Shown here in pieces: positions 24,142 through 32,521 of a stretch of DNA of 64,000 nucleotides. The translations under genes and the position numbers were made by a program. The notes beneath the pieces are model-generated. The model had not been told where the DNA came from. It ran no database searches and saw nothing but the letters and a program-made list of their open reading frames with translations. This DNA is from Mammaliicoccus lentus (GTDB taxonomy: Bacteria; Bacillota; Bacilli; Staphylococcales; Staphylococcaceae). The stretch covers positions 1 through 64,000 of the forward strand of contig NZ_PPRS01000028.1 in NCBI RefSeq assembly GCF_002902755.1, in the 5' to 3' direction. Numbering within the stretch: position 1 is the first letter of the stretch; every line of letters begins with the position of its first letter.

Positions 24142-24178
24142 ATAACTTTTAATCATTATTTGCTTTATATTCTTTTTG

Positions 24179-24397
24179 TTATTTGTATGTTTGGTCAAAT
24201 TGATCAAATTGATTAATAGATTGATCGCATTTCATACTTATAGCTAAATACACTATATAACCAGAAACCAGTACCATGATTAAAGTATAAACTGTTAACA
24301 CATAAATATTTGAAATAATAAATGTATTAAACAGCAACAACATGAGTATCAATATCGCATCTATAATGCTTAATGAAATGACACATACGCGTTCCAT
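24179..24397 (-). CDS. 72-aa two-helix membrane protein, unknown
   Basis: Two hydrophobic segments (roughly residues 6-30 and 34-54) and a polar tail with a DQFDQ repeat. I do not recognise it. The start is supported only by a weak AGAAGGG, but a dedicated terminator lies right behind the stop, which favours a real transcript. The gap between it and the aldo/keto reductase (24398-24630) contains AT-rich promoter sequence and no further gene that I can see. Confidence 0.5.
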   Translation of the reverse strand: MERVCVISLSIIDAILILMLLLFNTFIISNIYVLTVYTLIMVLVSGYIVYLAISMKCDQSINQFDQFDQTYK

Positions 24398-24630
24398 ACT
24401 AACCCTTCTTTACTTCATAATATGACCTCTAGCTCATAGCTATACTGTCTTACGCAATGAGATACATGTTACTACAAAGTTATAGTGAATTCAATACGTT
24501 TTCAAGAAGTTTTTTTAAAAGAATTTTACCGACTTTTATTTATTTTTGAAATCTAAAAATTCAATCTATTTATTATAATATGATATAGTTTGATATATAG
24601 TAAACATAAAAATATTGGAGGCGTTTTTTC

Positions 24631-25461
24631 ATGGAAAATTATAATTTAATTGATGGACACGTAATACCTCAAGTCGGTTTTGGTACATATAAATTGAATG
24701 GCGCATCAGGTGTTCATGCAATTGTAAATGCACTTAACAATGGTTATAGAGTATTAGATACTGCATATAACTATGAAAATGAAGGTACTGTAGGTAAAGC
24801 GATGCAGCAAAGTCATGTTAGTCGCGATCAAATTATTGTTACCTCTAAATTACCTGGTCGCTATCATAGTTATGAGCAAGCAGGTAGAACAATTCAAGAA
24901 TCTATATACCGTCTTGGCGTTGAGTACATTGATTTATATTTAATTCATTGGCCAAATCCTAAACAAGGTTTATACGTAGAAGCTTGGAAGGCATTAATTG
25001 AAGCTCAAAAAATGGGACTGGTAAAATCAATTGGTGTTTGTAACTTCTTACCAGAACATCTTGAAACTTTAGAAAAAGAAACAGGTGTACTACCGGCTGT
25101 TAATCAAATTGAACTGCATCCATACTTTAATCAAAAAGATGCTATTAAATATCATGAAGAAAAAGGCATCATAACTGAAGCATGGAGCCCGTTAGGTCGT
25201 GCATCAGAAGTTATTCATGATAAAAACATCGAACAAATCGCAGAAAAATATAATAAAACAATTCCACAAATTATATTAAAATGGCATGTGCAAAATGGTG
25301 TAGTTCCAATTCCTAAGTCGACATCAAATGCAAGACAAATACAAAATCTTGATATTTTCGACTTCTACTTAGAATCAGAAGATTTACACACTATAGACAA
25401 TTTAACTAAATCTGATGGTAGACTAAAAGACCAAGATCCAGCAGAATACGAAGAGTTTTAA
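24631..25461 (+). CDS. aldo/keto reductase (AKR5-like, YvgN/glyoxal reductase type)
   Basis: A 276-aa NADPH-dependent TIM-barrel reductase. The catalytic tetrad is visible: Asp in RVLDTAYNYENE with the Tyr five residues on, Lys in VTSKLPGR and His in LYLIHWPNP. The C-terminal cofactor motif is PIPKSTSNARQIQNL. Substrates are likely small aldehydes such as methylglyoxal, by family. Start after TTGGAGG. A terminator follows, so it is separate from the second reductase gene. Confidence 0.85.
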   Translation: MENYNLIDGHVIPQVGFGTYKLNGASGVHAIVNALNNGYRVLDTAYNYENEGTVGKAMQQSHVSRDQIIVTSKLPGRYHSYEQAGRTIQESIYRLGVEYIDLYLIHWPNPKQGLYVEAWKALIEAQKMGLVKSIGVCNFLPEHLETLEKETGVLPAVNQIELHPYFNQKDAIKYHEEKGIITEAWSPLGRASEVIHDKNIEQIAEKYNKTIPQIILKWHVQNGVVPIPKSTSNARQIQNLDIFDFYLESEDLHTIDNLTKSDGRLKDQDPAEYEEF

Positions 25462-25478
25462 TAACAAAATTAATTAAA

Positions 25479-25512
25479 GGAGTCTGGGTCATAAATAATT
25501 GTTCCAGACTCT
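25479..25512 (+). terminator. terminator of the first aldo/keto reductase
   Basis: GGAGTCTGGgtC pairs with GttCCAGACTCt, then CTTTTTG. It is followed by ATTGGCAGTAG, a short string that also follows the terminator at 7941-7978. Confidence 0.8.
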
Positions 25513-25605
25513 CTTTTTGTATTGGCAGTAGCTTTAAGCATTAACCTTTAAATAAGTCTTAGTTAAATGATAAGGTATATATATAAAAGATAAGGAGTGA
25601 TTTTT

Positions 25606-26538
25606 GTGACAGAGCTTTCAAAATTAGGTAAAACAGATATCAAAGTTAATCCAATTGGTTTAGGTACAAATGCTGTTGGTGGGCACAATTTATATCCAAA
25701 TCTTGATGAAGAACAAGGTAAAGATGTTGTGAGAGCAGCAATTGAAAATGGTGTTACCCTTCTAGATACTGCGTTTATATATGGACCAGGTCGTTCTGAA
25801 GAACTCGTTGGAGAAGTTGTCAAAGAATACAATAGAGAAGATGTTGTAATCGCAACTAAGGGTGCTCATTATTTTGACGGCGATGAAACAAAACTCTCCA
25901 ATGACCCTGAATTTTTAAAAGAACAAGTGGAAAATAGTCTAAAAAGATTACAAACTGATTATATAGATTTATATTATATACATTTTCCAGATGAAGACAC
26001 ACCAAAAGATAAAGCAGTAGCAACACTACAAGAATTAAAAGAACAAGGTAAAATTAAAGCAATTGGTGTTTCAAACTTTAGTTTAGAACAATTAAAAGAA
26101 GCAAATAAAGATGGACATGTTGATGTCGTACAATTAAAATATAACTTATTAAATAGAGAAAACGAAGAAATTTTAAATTATACAGCAGAAAACAATATTA
26201 CTTTTATCCCTTACTTCCCATTGGTTTCTGGACTATTAGCGGGTAAATATGATGAAAATACAACATTTAATGACTTAAGAGCAGATAATCCAGAATTCCA
26301 AGGTGAACGATTTAAAGAAAATCTTAAAAAAGTCGATAAATTACGTGATATTGCTAAAGAACACAATGTTGAAGTTGCACACATTGTACTTGCTTTCTAT
26401 TTAACAAAACCATCATTAGATGTTATTATTCCAGGTGCTAAACGTAAAGACCAAGTCATCGATAATTTAAAAACTTTAGATGTAAAATTAACAAAAGAAA
26501 ACTTAGATACAATTGAAAAATTATTCCCAGTTGAATAA
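25606..26538 (+). CDS. aldo/keto reductase (YqkF/AKR11-like)
   Basis: A 310-aa reductase of a different AKR branch. The tetrad is Asp and Tyr in [15 protein letters not shown], Lys in [10 protein letters not shown] and His in YIHFPDED; the C-terminal stretch [16 protein letters not shown] binds NADPH. It starts at GTG 25606, 8 bases after AAGGAG; an in-frame GTG at 25597 overlaps that ribosome site. Monocistronic; physiological substrate unknown. Confidence 0.83.
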   Translation: MTELSKLGKTDIKVNPIGLGTNAVGGHNLYPNLDEEQGKDVVRAAIENGVTLLDTAFIYGPGRSEELVGEVVKEYNREDVVIATKGAHYFDGDETKLSNDPEFLKEQVENSLKRLQTDYIDLYYIHFPDEDTPKDKAVATLQELKEQGKIKAIGVSNFSLEQLKEANKDGHVDVVQLKYNLLNRENEEILNYTAENNITFIPYFPLVSGLLAGKYDENTTFNDLRADNPEFQGERFKENLKKVDKLRDIAKEHNVEVAHIVLAFYLTKPSLDVIIPGAKRKDQVIDNLKTLDVKLTKENLDTIEKLFPVE

Positions 26539-26578
26539 TTTTTAGGATTTAACTGAAAATAAAATATTATATATTCGA

Positions 26579-26613
26579 AATTACCCACCTAAATTATAAC
26601 TTTAGTGGGTAAT
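26579..26613 (+). terminator. terminator of the second aldo/keto reductase
   Basis: AATTACCCAC-c-TAAA pairs with TTTA-GTGGGTAATT (one bulge), then TTTTT. Confidence 0.82.
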
Positions 26614-26647
26614 TTTTTATTTATTAAATTATTACAATCTATTCAAT

Positions 26648-26666
26648 GATATTGATTATCATTTGC
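26648..26666 (+). promoter_or_regulatory. Fur box over the iruO promoter
   Basis: GATATTGATTATCATTTGC matches the Fur consensus GATAATGATTATCATTATC at about 15 of 19 positions. It covers the -35 TTGATT (26652-26657), which is 17 bases from GATAAT (26675-26680). Confidence 0.75.
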
Positions 26667-26715
26667 AGATGTAGGATAATACTCGTAAGTAGAAAAATAG
26701 GAGGAATCATGATTT

Positions 26716-27762
26716 ATGAATATAACAGACGTTACGATTATTGGCGGGGGTCCAGCAGGTTTGTTCGCAAGCTTCTATTCGGGATTAAGAGGAATGAGCA
26801 TAAGAATTGTTGATTTCCAAGATAAATTGGGTGGGAAAATGCATGTGTATCCAGAAAAAGTTATATGGGATATTGGTGCACTTGCTCCAAAACCTTGTTA
26901 TGAAGTTATACAAGATCTAGTAGAACAAGGATTACATTTTAATCCTGAAGTATGTTTAGGGGAAAAAGTAGTAGACATTCAAAAAGTAGAAGAACAACAT
27001 TTCATAATATCCACAGATAAAGACAATGAATATCATTCAAAATCTATAATTATTGCTGTCGGTGGCGGAATTATTAAACCACTTACACTTGATATAGAAG
27101 GTGCAGAGCGTTTTGAACTATCAAACTTAAACTATGTTGTACAATCTATCCAAAAATATAAAGATAAACATATATTAATTTCAGGTGCTGGGAACTCAGC
27201 TCTAGACTGGGCTTGTGACCTATCTGAATATGCTAAAAGTGTTACAATCTGTTATAGAAAAGAAGAAATATCAGGTCACGAACACATGAAAAATCTCCTA
27301 GAAAAATTAGACGTTATTAAGAAACCTAGTATGGTCATCAAACAGTTAAACAGTCAGCCAGATAAACCTGTTATTTCAGAAGTTGTGTTAGAACATGTTG
27401 AAACGAAAGAACAAGAAGTGATTCCAGTTGAAGAAGTGATTATTAGTCATGGTTTCGATCGTGAATCTGAATTGCTACACAATGCACAAACAAAAGTTAA
27501 CTTAGTAAATGATTTCTTTATTGAAGGCTTAGGTAATACACAAACGTCAGTACAAGGTATCTTTGGTGCTGGAGATATTCTTAAACACGATGCAAAAGCA
27601 CACCTTATCGCATCATGTTTCAATGACGCAGCTAATGCAGCAAACTTAGCTAAAAGTTATATAGATCCTGAAGCACAGGCAGGCGGCCGTGTATCAAGCC
27701 ACAACGATATTTTCAAAGAAAAAAATAAAGAAGTTATTAAAAAATATATTTCACAATCATAA
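26716..27762 (+). CDS. iruO: IruO-type flavin oxidoreductase (haem oxygenase/siderophore reductase partner)
   Basis: A 348-aa TrxR-like, single-polypeptide NADPH:FAD reductase (ferredoxin-NADP reductase type 2). FAD motif GGGPAGLFASFYSG, then GGKMHVYPEKVIWDIGA, NADPH motif GAGNSALDWACDL, and a C-terminal GAGDILKHDAKAHLI. It aligns along its length with S. aureus IruO, which supplies electrons to haem oxygenases IsdG/IsdI and helps free iron from siderophores. There is no CxxC disulfide as in thioredoxin reductase. Fur control is expected from the box at 26648. Confidence 0.85.
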   Translation: MNITDVTIIGGGPAGLFASFYSGLRGMSIRIVDFQDKLGGKMHVYPEKVIWDIGALAPKPCYEVIQDLVEQGLHFNPEVCLGEKVVDIQKVEEQHFIISTDKDNEYHSKSIIIAVGGGIIKPLTLDIEGAERFELSNLNYVVQSIQKYKDKHILISGAGNSALDWACDLSEYAKSVTICYRKEEISGHEHMKNLLEKLDVIKKPSMVIKQLNSQPDKPVISEVVLEHVETKEQEVIPVEEVIISHGFDRESELLHNAQTKVNLVNDFFIEGLGNTQTSVQGIFGAGDILKHDAKAHLIASCFNDAANAANLAKSYIDPEAQAGGRVSSHNDIFKEKNKEVIKKYISQS

Positions 27763-27771
27763 ATGTATAGC

Positions 27772-27804
27772 AAACCACCGATTCATTAGTTGAATCGGTG
27801 GTTT
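27772..27804 (+). terminator. terminator of iruO
   Basis: AAACCACCGATTC pairs perfectly with GAATCGGTGGTTT, loop ATTAGTT-type, followed by TAATTG. Confidence 0.88.
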
Positions 27805-27838
27805 TAATTGGACTGAGTATGTTAAAGGGAAATCAAAT

Positions 27839-27864
27839 GTTGCACGTGAACCTCGTCTTGCTAC
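27839..27864 (+). repeat. family A intergenic repeat (single, degenerate)
   Basis: A 26-base unit beginning GTTGCACGTGAACCTCG and ending CTTGCTAC. It differs from the 13.5-kb units at three or four bases. Confidence 0.7.
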
Positions 27865-27884
27865 ATAGAACTTCATATATGTGT

Positions 27885-28055
27885 TCAACTCAAATATACT
27901 AAACTATAAACAAGCATGATAATACCTCCAAGCAACATAGCTATACTTGGTAAAAGGTTCTTTTTCTTATTTTCATTATTATCTGTTATGTCTTTTATTA
28001 TAGAAGTCACCGCTATGATAATTAACATTATCATAGCAATATATGCTACTATCAT
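27885..28055 (-). CDS. 56-aa two-helix membrane protein downstream of the AraC gene
   Basis: ATG 28055 is preceded by AAAAAGGAGACAAGAAG, a strong ribosome site. The peptide has a hydrophobic segment at residues 2-20, a charged middle (KDITDNNENKKKN) and a second hydrophobic segment at 34-55. It starts 15 bases after the stop of the AraC-type gene on the same strand, so the two are likely one transcript. The overlapping plus-strand frame has no such ribosome site. Role unknown; small membrane partners of regulators are possible but unproven. Confidence 0.62.
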   Translation of the reverse strand: MIVAYIAMIMLIIIAVTSIIKDITDNNENKKKNLLPSIAMLLGGIIMLVYSLVYLS

Positions 28056-28070
28056 CTTCTTGTCTCCTTT

Positions 28071-29000
28071 TTATTTTAACAATAACATTTCTTTATCTTG
28101 TTGAATATCTGTATTTATATATGTTGTTTTAAAATATTTTAGATACGATTTAATTTCATCTATACTTAGTTTCTTTTCGTAGTCTATTTCGTTATAAAAA
28201 TTTTGTCTTGCAAATTTCGTGTTTTCACTCTGAAACATTGTTCGATACTTTTTATGTGTTATACCATAATGTAATTTAAATGAGCTAATGTATGCTGACA
28301 CGTTATAAAATCCATGTTTTTCTGATATATCAATGACTTTTTCATTTGTATGAATCAAATCGTAAATACTATTCAATAACCTAATATCCGTTAAATAATC
28401 TTTAAAATTCATACCCATTTGTTCTTTAAACATTTTTGAAAAATAAGACTCCGATAAATGATATTTAGATGTAAAAGTGTTCATAGTGATTTTCTCATTA
28501 TAGTTAATATAAATATAGTTCTTGATTTCTTCGATGACAGGGTGTAAACCTTCAGGAGAAATTGTGTCCATATCATAAGAAAATTCGAAACTCGTTTTTA
28601 TATTCTCTACTATATATAGTAATGTTTTTAATATTTTAATATTTTTATCGTCATCTTTTGTTAAATATATACTGCAAAGTTGAATTAACTGCTCTCTCAG
28701 TTGAATCGTTTCTGATTGGTTTTTCAATTGGAATTGATTAGTTAATAATTCAGGAATAAGGTTATCAAGTAGTGATTCATAAAAATGTATTTGTACAACG
28801 ATATTTCCTTCAGAAACATCCAACTTATAACATTCATTATGCTTCAATAAAAACATTTCTCCTTCTCGATAAGTTGTACTTTCAGAATTGATGGTCAACA
28901 TAACTTGCCCTTTTAACACCACAAAGAAAGATAATCCATTATGATTTCTATATTTAGTTGCAGAGTATTTAAAGTATTTGATTTCGTATATATTTTTCAT
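28071..29000 (-). CDS. AraC-family transcriptional regulator
   Basis: A 309-aa regulator. The N-terminal cupin-like region (residues 1-80) has FFVVLKGQVMLTI and YREGEMFLLKHNE. The two AraC helix-turn-helices lie at about residues 165-265 (ITMNTFTSKYHLSESYFSKMFKE in part, and IDISEKHGFYNVSAYISSFKLHYG in part). An unusual C-terminal tail of about 45 residues follows. It resembles the N-terminal half of long staphylococcal AraC regulators, but the target is unknown. It lies between iruO and glpT, transcribed the same way as glpT, from which a terminator separates it. Confidence 0.8.
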   Translation of the reverse strand: MKNIYEIKYFKYSATKYRNHNGLSFFVVLKGQVMLTINSESTTYREGEMFLLKHNECYKLDVSEGNIVVQIHFYESLLDNLIPELLTNQFQLKNQSETIQLREQLIQLCSIYLTKDDDKNIKILKTLLYIVENIKTSFEFSYDMDTISPEGLHPVIEEIKNYIYINYNEKITMNTFTSKYHLSESYFSKMFKEQMGMNFKDYLTDIRLLNSIYDLIHTNEKVIDISEKHGFYNVSAYISSFKLHYGITHKKYRTMFQSENTKFARQNFYNEIDYEKKLSIDEIKSYLKYFKTTYINTDIQQDKEMLLLK

Positions 29001-29139
29001 ACCAAAAACTCCTAATAAAATATTTTTTTATTTTTAAAAGCATTGCTAAATTTAGCATTAATATTTTAACTTGTTTTACAATAAATTGAAATTAAATTCT
29101 TTATATTTTTTGAATTTTTTGTTTTATTAGATAATGAAA

Positions 29140-29183
29140 AATACACTCTAAAAAATGAAACCATTCATCTTTTAGAGTGTATT
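29140..29183 (-). terminator. terminator of glpT
   Basis: AATACACTCTAAAA pairs with TTTTAGAGTGTATT, with an inner ATGA/TCAT stem. U-rich on the minus strand. Confidence 0.87.
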
Positions 29184-29200
29184 ATATATTTTATAGTATT

Positions 29201-30559
29201 TTATTTTACAATTTCTTGTCCACGTTTATTCCATGTGAATATAAAGCTTAACATTGCTAACACACTTACAATTGTTAACAATAAGAAACCAGAATCCCAT
29301 CCTAAGTTATCTACAACAAGACCCATGATAATATTAGCCATAACTGCACCACCTAAATAGCCAAACAAACCTGTTAGTCCTGCTGCAGTACCTGCCGCTT
29401 TTTTAGGTACATAGTCTAATGCTTGTAAGCCAATTAACATTACTGGTCCATAGATTAAAAAGCCTATTGCGATTAAAGCAATATTATCCACCAATGGATT
29501 TCCAGGAGGATTTAGCCAATAAATAACAACGGCTATTGTTACACCTAACATAAATATAAAGCCAGCTGGTCCCCTTCTACCTTTAAATACTTTATCTGAA
29601 ATATATCCACATAATAATGTACCTGGTATACCTGCCCATTCATATAAGAAGTAAGCCCAACCAGATGCATTTAAATTAAAATCTTTTTCTTCGCTTAAAT
29701 AAGTTGGAGCCCAATCAAGCACACCATACCTTACAAAATAAACAAATATATTTGCAATTGCTATCATCCAAACCCATTTATTATTTAGTACATATTTAAA
29801 CAATATTTCTTTAGTTGTCAGTTCTACTTCTAATGTTTCTCTGTTTTCATTTGGATAATCTTGTCTATAATCTTCAATTGGTGGTAATCCCATCGATTGA
29901 GGTGTATCTCTAACAAGAATATATGACACTAAAGCAATAATTAGTGCGAGTATTGCTGGATAAATAAATGCCCCTTCGAATCCTTTTAAATATCCAAATG
30001 AAAGTGTACCTGTGATAGAGATACCTAATAGAGCAAGTGGAGCCATTAACCCGCCACCCACATTATGTGCAACGTTCCAAATTGCAGTCTTACTTCCACG
30101 TTCACTCACACTATACCAATGTACAAGCACTCTGCCTGATGGCGGCCATCCCATACCTTGGAACCAACCGTTTAGGAATAGCATGATAAACATAATCGTA
30201 ACGCTTGATGTTAAGACAGGAATAAAACCCATCAATAAGTTAACAATAGCAGTTAATACAAGTCCTAAAGTTAAAAATATTCTCGCATTACTCCGGTCAC
30301 TAATGGTTGCCATAACAAATTTACTAAATCCGTAAGCGATTGAAATAGCTGATAAGGCAAAACCTAATTCTGATTTACTAAATCCTTCATCAATTAAAGC
30401 AGGCATCGCGAGTGAAAAGTTCTTACGTAATAAATAATAACCTGCATACCCTAAGAAGATCCCAATAAATACTTGGAGTCTCAGTTTTTTATACGTATCG
30501 TCTACCTCTTCTTTAGGTAAAGGTTCAATATGTTTAGCTGGCTTTAGAAAATTGAACAT
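29201..30559 (-). CDS. glpT: glycerol-3-phosphate:phosphate antiporter
   Basis: A 452-aa organophosphate:phosphate antiporter, twelve membrane segments. It opens [19 protein letters not shown], as staphylococcal GlpT does, and has the phosphate-binding region [15 protein letters not shown] (Arg after the YYLL) and [14 protein letters not shown] with the second Arg. The [18 protein letters not shown] loop is family-typical. GlpT is also a fosfomycin entry route. Promoter TTGACT/TATTAT and a leader hairpin lie at 30599-30661. Confidence 0.88.
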   Translation of the reverse strand: MFNFLKPAKHIEPLPKEEVDDTYKKLRLQVFIGIFLGYAGYYLLRKNFSLAMPALIDEGFSKSELGFALSAISIAYGFSKFVMATISDRSNARIFLTLGLVLTAIVNLLMGFIPVLTSSVTIMFIMLFLNGWFQGMGWPPSGRVLVHWYSVSERGSKTAIWNVAHNVGGGLMAPLALLGISITGTLSFGYLKGFEGAFIYPAILALIIALVSYILVRDTPQSMGLPPIEDYRQDYPNENRETLEVELTTKEILFKYVLNNKWVWMIAIANIFVYFVRYGVLDWAPTYLSEEKDFNLNASGWAYFLYEWAGIPGTLLCGYISDKVFKGRRGPAGFIFMLGVTIAVVIYWLNPPGNPLVDNIALIAIGFLIYGPVMLIGLQALDYVPKKAAGTAAGLTGLFGYLGGAVMANIIMGLVVDNLGWDSGFLLLTIVSVLAMLSFIFTWNKRGQEIVK

Positions 30560-30598
30560 TCTTTAAACCTCCTCGAATATTATTTTTTTGTAAAGTTT

Positions 30599-30661
30599 GT
30601 TAAGAAATTGTAAAATCTCGTTTCTTAACCCAATAATAGATATTGGTATTACTAAAGTCAA
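30599..30661 (-). promoter_or_regulatory. glpT promoter and inverted repeat at the transcript start
   Basis: On the minus strand TTGACT (30661-30656), 17 bases, TATTAT (30638-30633). Immediately after, GTTAAGAAA (30629-30621) and TTTCTTAAC (30607-30599) form a perfect 9-bp inverted repeat with a 13-base centre. It could be an operator or a 5' mRNA hairpin. Confidence 0.7.
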
Positions 30662-30836
30662 TGACATTTAAACTATTTTATTTTGATACTTTTATTGTAT
30701 ACAGCTATGTTAAAATGTTTTATATATGGTCAAAATACGTTAGATGATGATTTGTACATACTTTCTAATAAAACGATATTGAAAAAATTATTCGTACTGA
30801 AATACATATTTTAACGAATACGAAGGAGGACAAATC

Positions 30837-31379
30837 ATGAACTTTATTGTCTGGCTTATTATCTTCTGTGAAATCGCATTTTGGGTAGTTATCTTATTAG
30901 GTTTGGTTACAAGATATATATTTAAACGTAAAAATCTCGGTTTATTCTTCTTAGCATTAACACCCGTGCTAGATTTAATATTGCTTGTTTCAACAAGTTT
31001 AGATTTATACCACGGTGCTACCGCAGAACTACCTCACGCTATTGCAGCAGTGTACATTGCAGTTTCAATTGTATTCGGTAAAAGTATGATTCAATGGGCG
31101 GATGAAAGATTTCAGTATTTTATTATGAAAGAAGGTCCAAAACCTTATAAGCCAAAAGGCATTGCTTATGCTAAACAATACGGAAAAAGCTGGGTTAAAC
31201 ACTTAATATCTTATATTTTAGGAACTGGTATATTACATCTTATTATTTTTATCATTCACGACCCCAAACGTACAGAAGCAATGGATGATGTCATTAATTT
31301 ATGGACAATTGTAATTATAATAGATTTAATCATCGCAATAAGTTACTTCATATGGCCACCACGCGATAAAAAAGCTTAA
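30837..31379 (+). CDS. YmcC-like membrane protein, unknown function
   Basis: A 180-aa protein with about five membrane segments. It shows the YmcC-like pattern: FCEIAFWVVILLGLVTRYIF, FLALTPVLDLILLVSTSLDL (in part), then HAIAAVYIAVSIVFGKSMI with WADERF. The second half has two further segments separated by the basic linker around KPYKPKGIAYAKQYGKSW. No enzymatic motif. Ribosome site GAAGGAGG precedes the ATG. Monocistronic with its own terminator. Confidence 0.7.
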   Translation: MNFIVWLIIFCEIAFWVVILLGLVTRYIFKRKNLGLFFLALTPVLDLILLVSTSLDLYHGATAELPHAIAAVYIAVSIVFGKSMIQWADERFQYFIMKEGPKPYKPKGIAYAKQYGKSWVKHLISYILGTGILHLIIFIIHDPKRTEAMDDVINLWTIVIIIDLIIAISYFIWPPRDKKA

Positions 31380-31401
31380 AATTATAAGCGTCAAAAAATT
31401 T

Positions 31402-31440
31402 AAAACAGATAAAGTATATGGCAAAATACTTTATCTGTTT
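31402..31440 (+). terminator. terminator of the YmcC-like gene
   Basis: AAACAGATAAAGTAT pairs perfectly with ATACTTTATCTGTTT, followed by TTTTTC. Confidence 0.9.
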
Positions 31441-31463
31441 TTTTCTTTCTCCAATTTTGTATG

Positions 31464-31492
31464 TTGAAATGCTAACTAATAAAGACTATACT
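31464..31492 (+). promoter_or_regulatory. promoter of the FusB-family locus
   Basis: TTGAAA (31464-31469), 17 bases, TATACT (31487-31492). The transcript would start near 31499, just before the leader-peptide ribosome site. Confidence 0.72.
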
Positions 31493-31518
31493 TGTTTCTG
31501 ATAAGGAGGGATCTCAAG

Positions 31519-31590
31519 ATGCTATTAAATGTGTCATGTTCTCTACAATTATTCATACCCAAAGTTCAAATTAAAATAAGAAGGGATTAA
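31519..31590 (+). CDS. 23-aa leader peptide upstream of the FusB-family gene
   Basis: ATAAGGAGGG ends 8 bases before an ATG at 31519, giving a strong start. The frame encodes MLLNVSCSLQLFIPKVQIKI plus RRD and stops with TAA at 31588-31590, 2 bases before the resistance-gene ATG. The gene's own AGAAGGGA site lies inside the last codons of the leader. This layout matches translational attenuation or coupling. As I recall, plasmid fusB also has a short leader peptide. Confidence 0.65.
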   Translation: MLLNVSCSLQLFIPKVQIKIRRD

Positions 31591-31592
31591 TT

Positions 31593-32237
31593 ATGAATAA
31601 TTTTATTCAACCATATCAATATGTAAGTATTAAAGAACATTCAGAAAAACTATTTAACGTATATAAATCAGTCAATGACCCAAAAACAATCGATACTTTT
31701 CAAGCAATAACAAACGATCATATAGAACAACTTTTCACAGAAAAATATTCTGAAGTAGATAATTTCATAAACATCATTATGAATCCAAAAATCAATCGTT
31801 CACAAATTGAAAAAGTATTGCTTGGCTTAAAAGTTTATGTCATTCCTTTTCAACAACCGTCATCTAAACAAATAGAAAAAGTCTTCAAAAAGACTAAAAA
31901 ACTTAAACAACCAGATTGGGATAACATTGATTTAAAAGAAACATCATATATCGGATGGAACGATTCTGGAAAACAGAAAAAATATATCATCATGTATGAA
32001 GATGATAAATTGACTGGTGTAGTTGGTGATTTATCTACAACTATTAAACCAGGTGTATGTAGTATTTGTAAGAAAGAATCTAATGTTTCCATGTTCTTAT
32101 CAACTACGAAATCTAAAGGCGATGGCACATATACAAAGAACGGCAATTATATATGTCACGATAGTATTCGCTGTAACCAACAATTAGATCAACTAGAAGG
32201 TCTATACGATTTCATACGCACAGTTAAAATGAAATAA
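31593..32237 (+). CDS. FusB/FusC-family EF-G-binding fusidic acid resistance protein
   Basis: A 214-aa protein, the length of FusB (213). FusB-type proteins bind elongation factor G and release it from fusidic-acid-stalled ribosomes. The N-terminal helical domain contains PYQYVSIKEHSEKLFNVYK and VYVIPFQQPSSKQIEKVFKK. The C-terminal zinc-finger domain has its four Cys in CSICKKESNVSMF and YICHDSIRCNQQL, with YIGWND and the GxxG stretch KGDGTYTKNGN between. It is probably an intrinsic chromosomal member rather than plasmid fusB. It is expressed behind the leader at 31519. Confidence 0.85.
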   Translation: MNNFIQPYQYVSIKEHSEKLFNVYKSVNDPKTIDTFQAITNDHIEQLFTEKYSEVDNFINIIMNPKINRSQIEKVLLGLKVYVIPFQQPSSKQIEKVFKKTKKLKQPDWDNIDLKETSYIGWNDSGKQKKYIIMYEDDKLTGVVGDLSTTIKPGVCSICKKESNVSMFLSTTKSKGDGTYTKNGNYICHDSIRCNQQLDQLEGLYDFIRTVKMK

Positions 32238-32245
32238 TGAATGAA

Positions 32246-32287
32246 AACAAAGGATCCAGGACAAATTTATGTTCTGGATCCTTTGTT
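32246..32287 (+). terminator. terminator of the FusB-family gene
   Basis: AACAAAGGATCCAGgACA pairs with TGTtCTGGATCCTTTGTT. Confidence 0.9.
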
Positions 32288-32310
32288 ATATATGAGGGTA
32301 TTATAGTGAC

Positions 32311-32384
32311 TCTAACGGGCAAGAAATTTCAGTCTAGCACGTTACATTTTCTTACGGGCTAGTCGTTGTAAACAAGCACGTTAA
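32311..32384. repeat. family C repeat, two units 39 bp apart
   Basis: Each unit has arms like TAACGGGCT and AGCACGTTA, a 9-bp stem with one G-A mismatch, around about 15 variable bases. The ACGGG cores are at 32315 and 32354. The same dimer, with the same 39-base spacing and the identical ATTTCAGTCT and GTTACATTTTCT joins, occurs at 63789-63862. Confidence 0.85.
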
Positions 32385-32443
32385 CGCTTGATTCTTCATC
32401 ACCTTAATGTAATTTTATCCTAAATTCATTGGATACTCTGCTC

Positions 32444-32475
32444 TTACGGGCTTGTGGTTGTAAACAAGCACGTTA
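32444..32475. repeat. family C repeat, third unit
   Basis: TTACGGGCTTG and CAAGCACGTTA arms around GTGGTTGTAAA. The 32238-32521 gap holds only the terminator and these repeats. Confidence 0.8.
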
Positions 32476-32521
32476 GCGCATTATTCTTCATCGTTATTTG
32501 GATTTATATACTAAACTCTTT

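Noticed and set aside
27916-28104. 62-aa plus-strand ORF
   Set aside because: It lacks a ribosome site and lies opposite a better-supported minus-strand small gene at 27885-28055.
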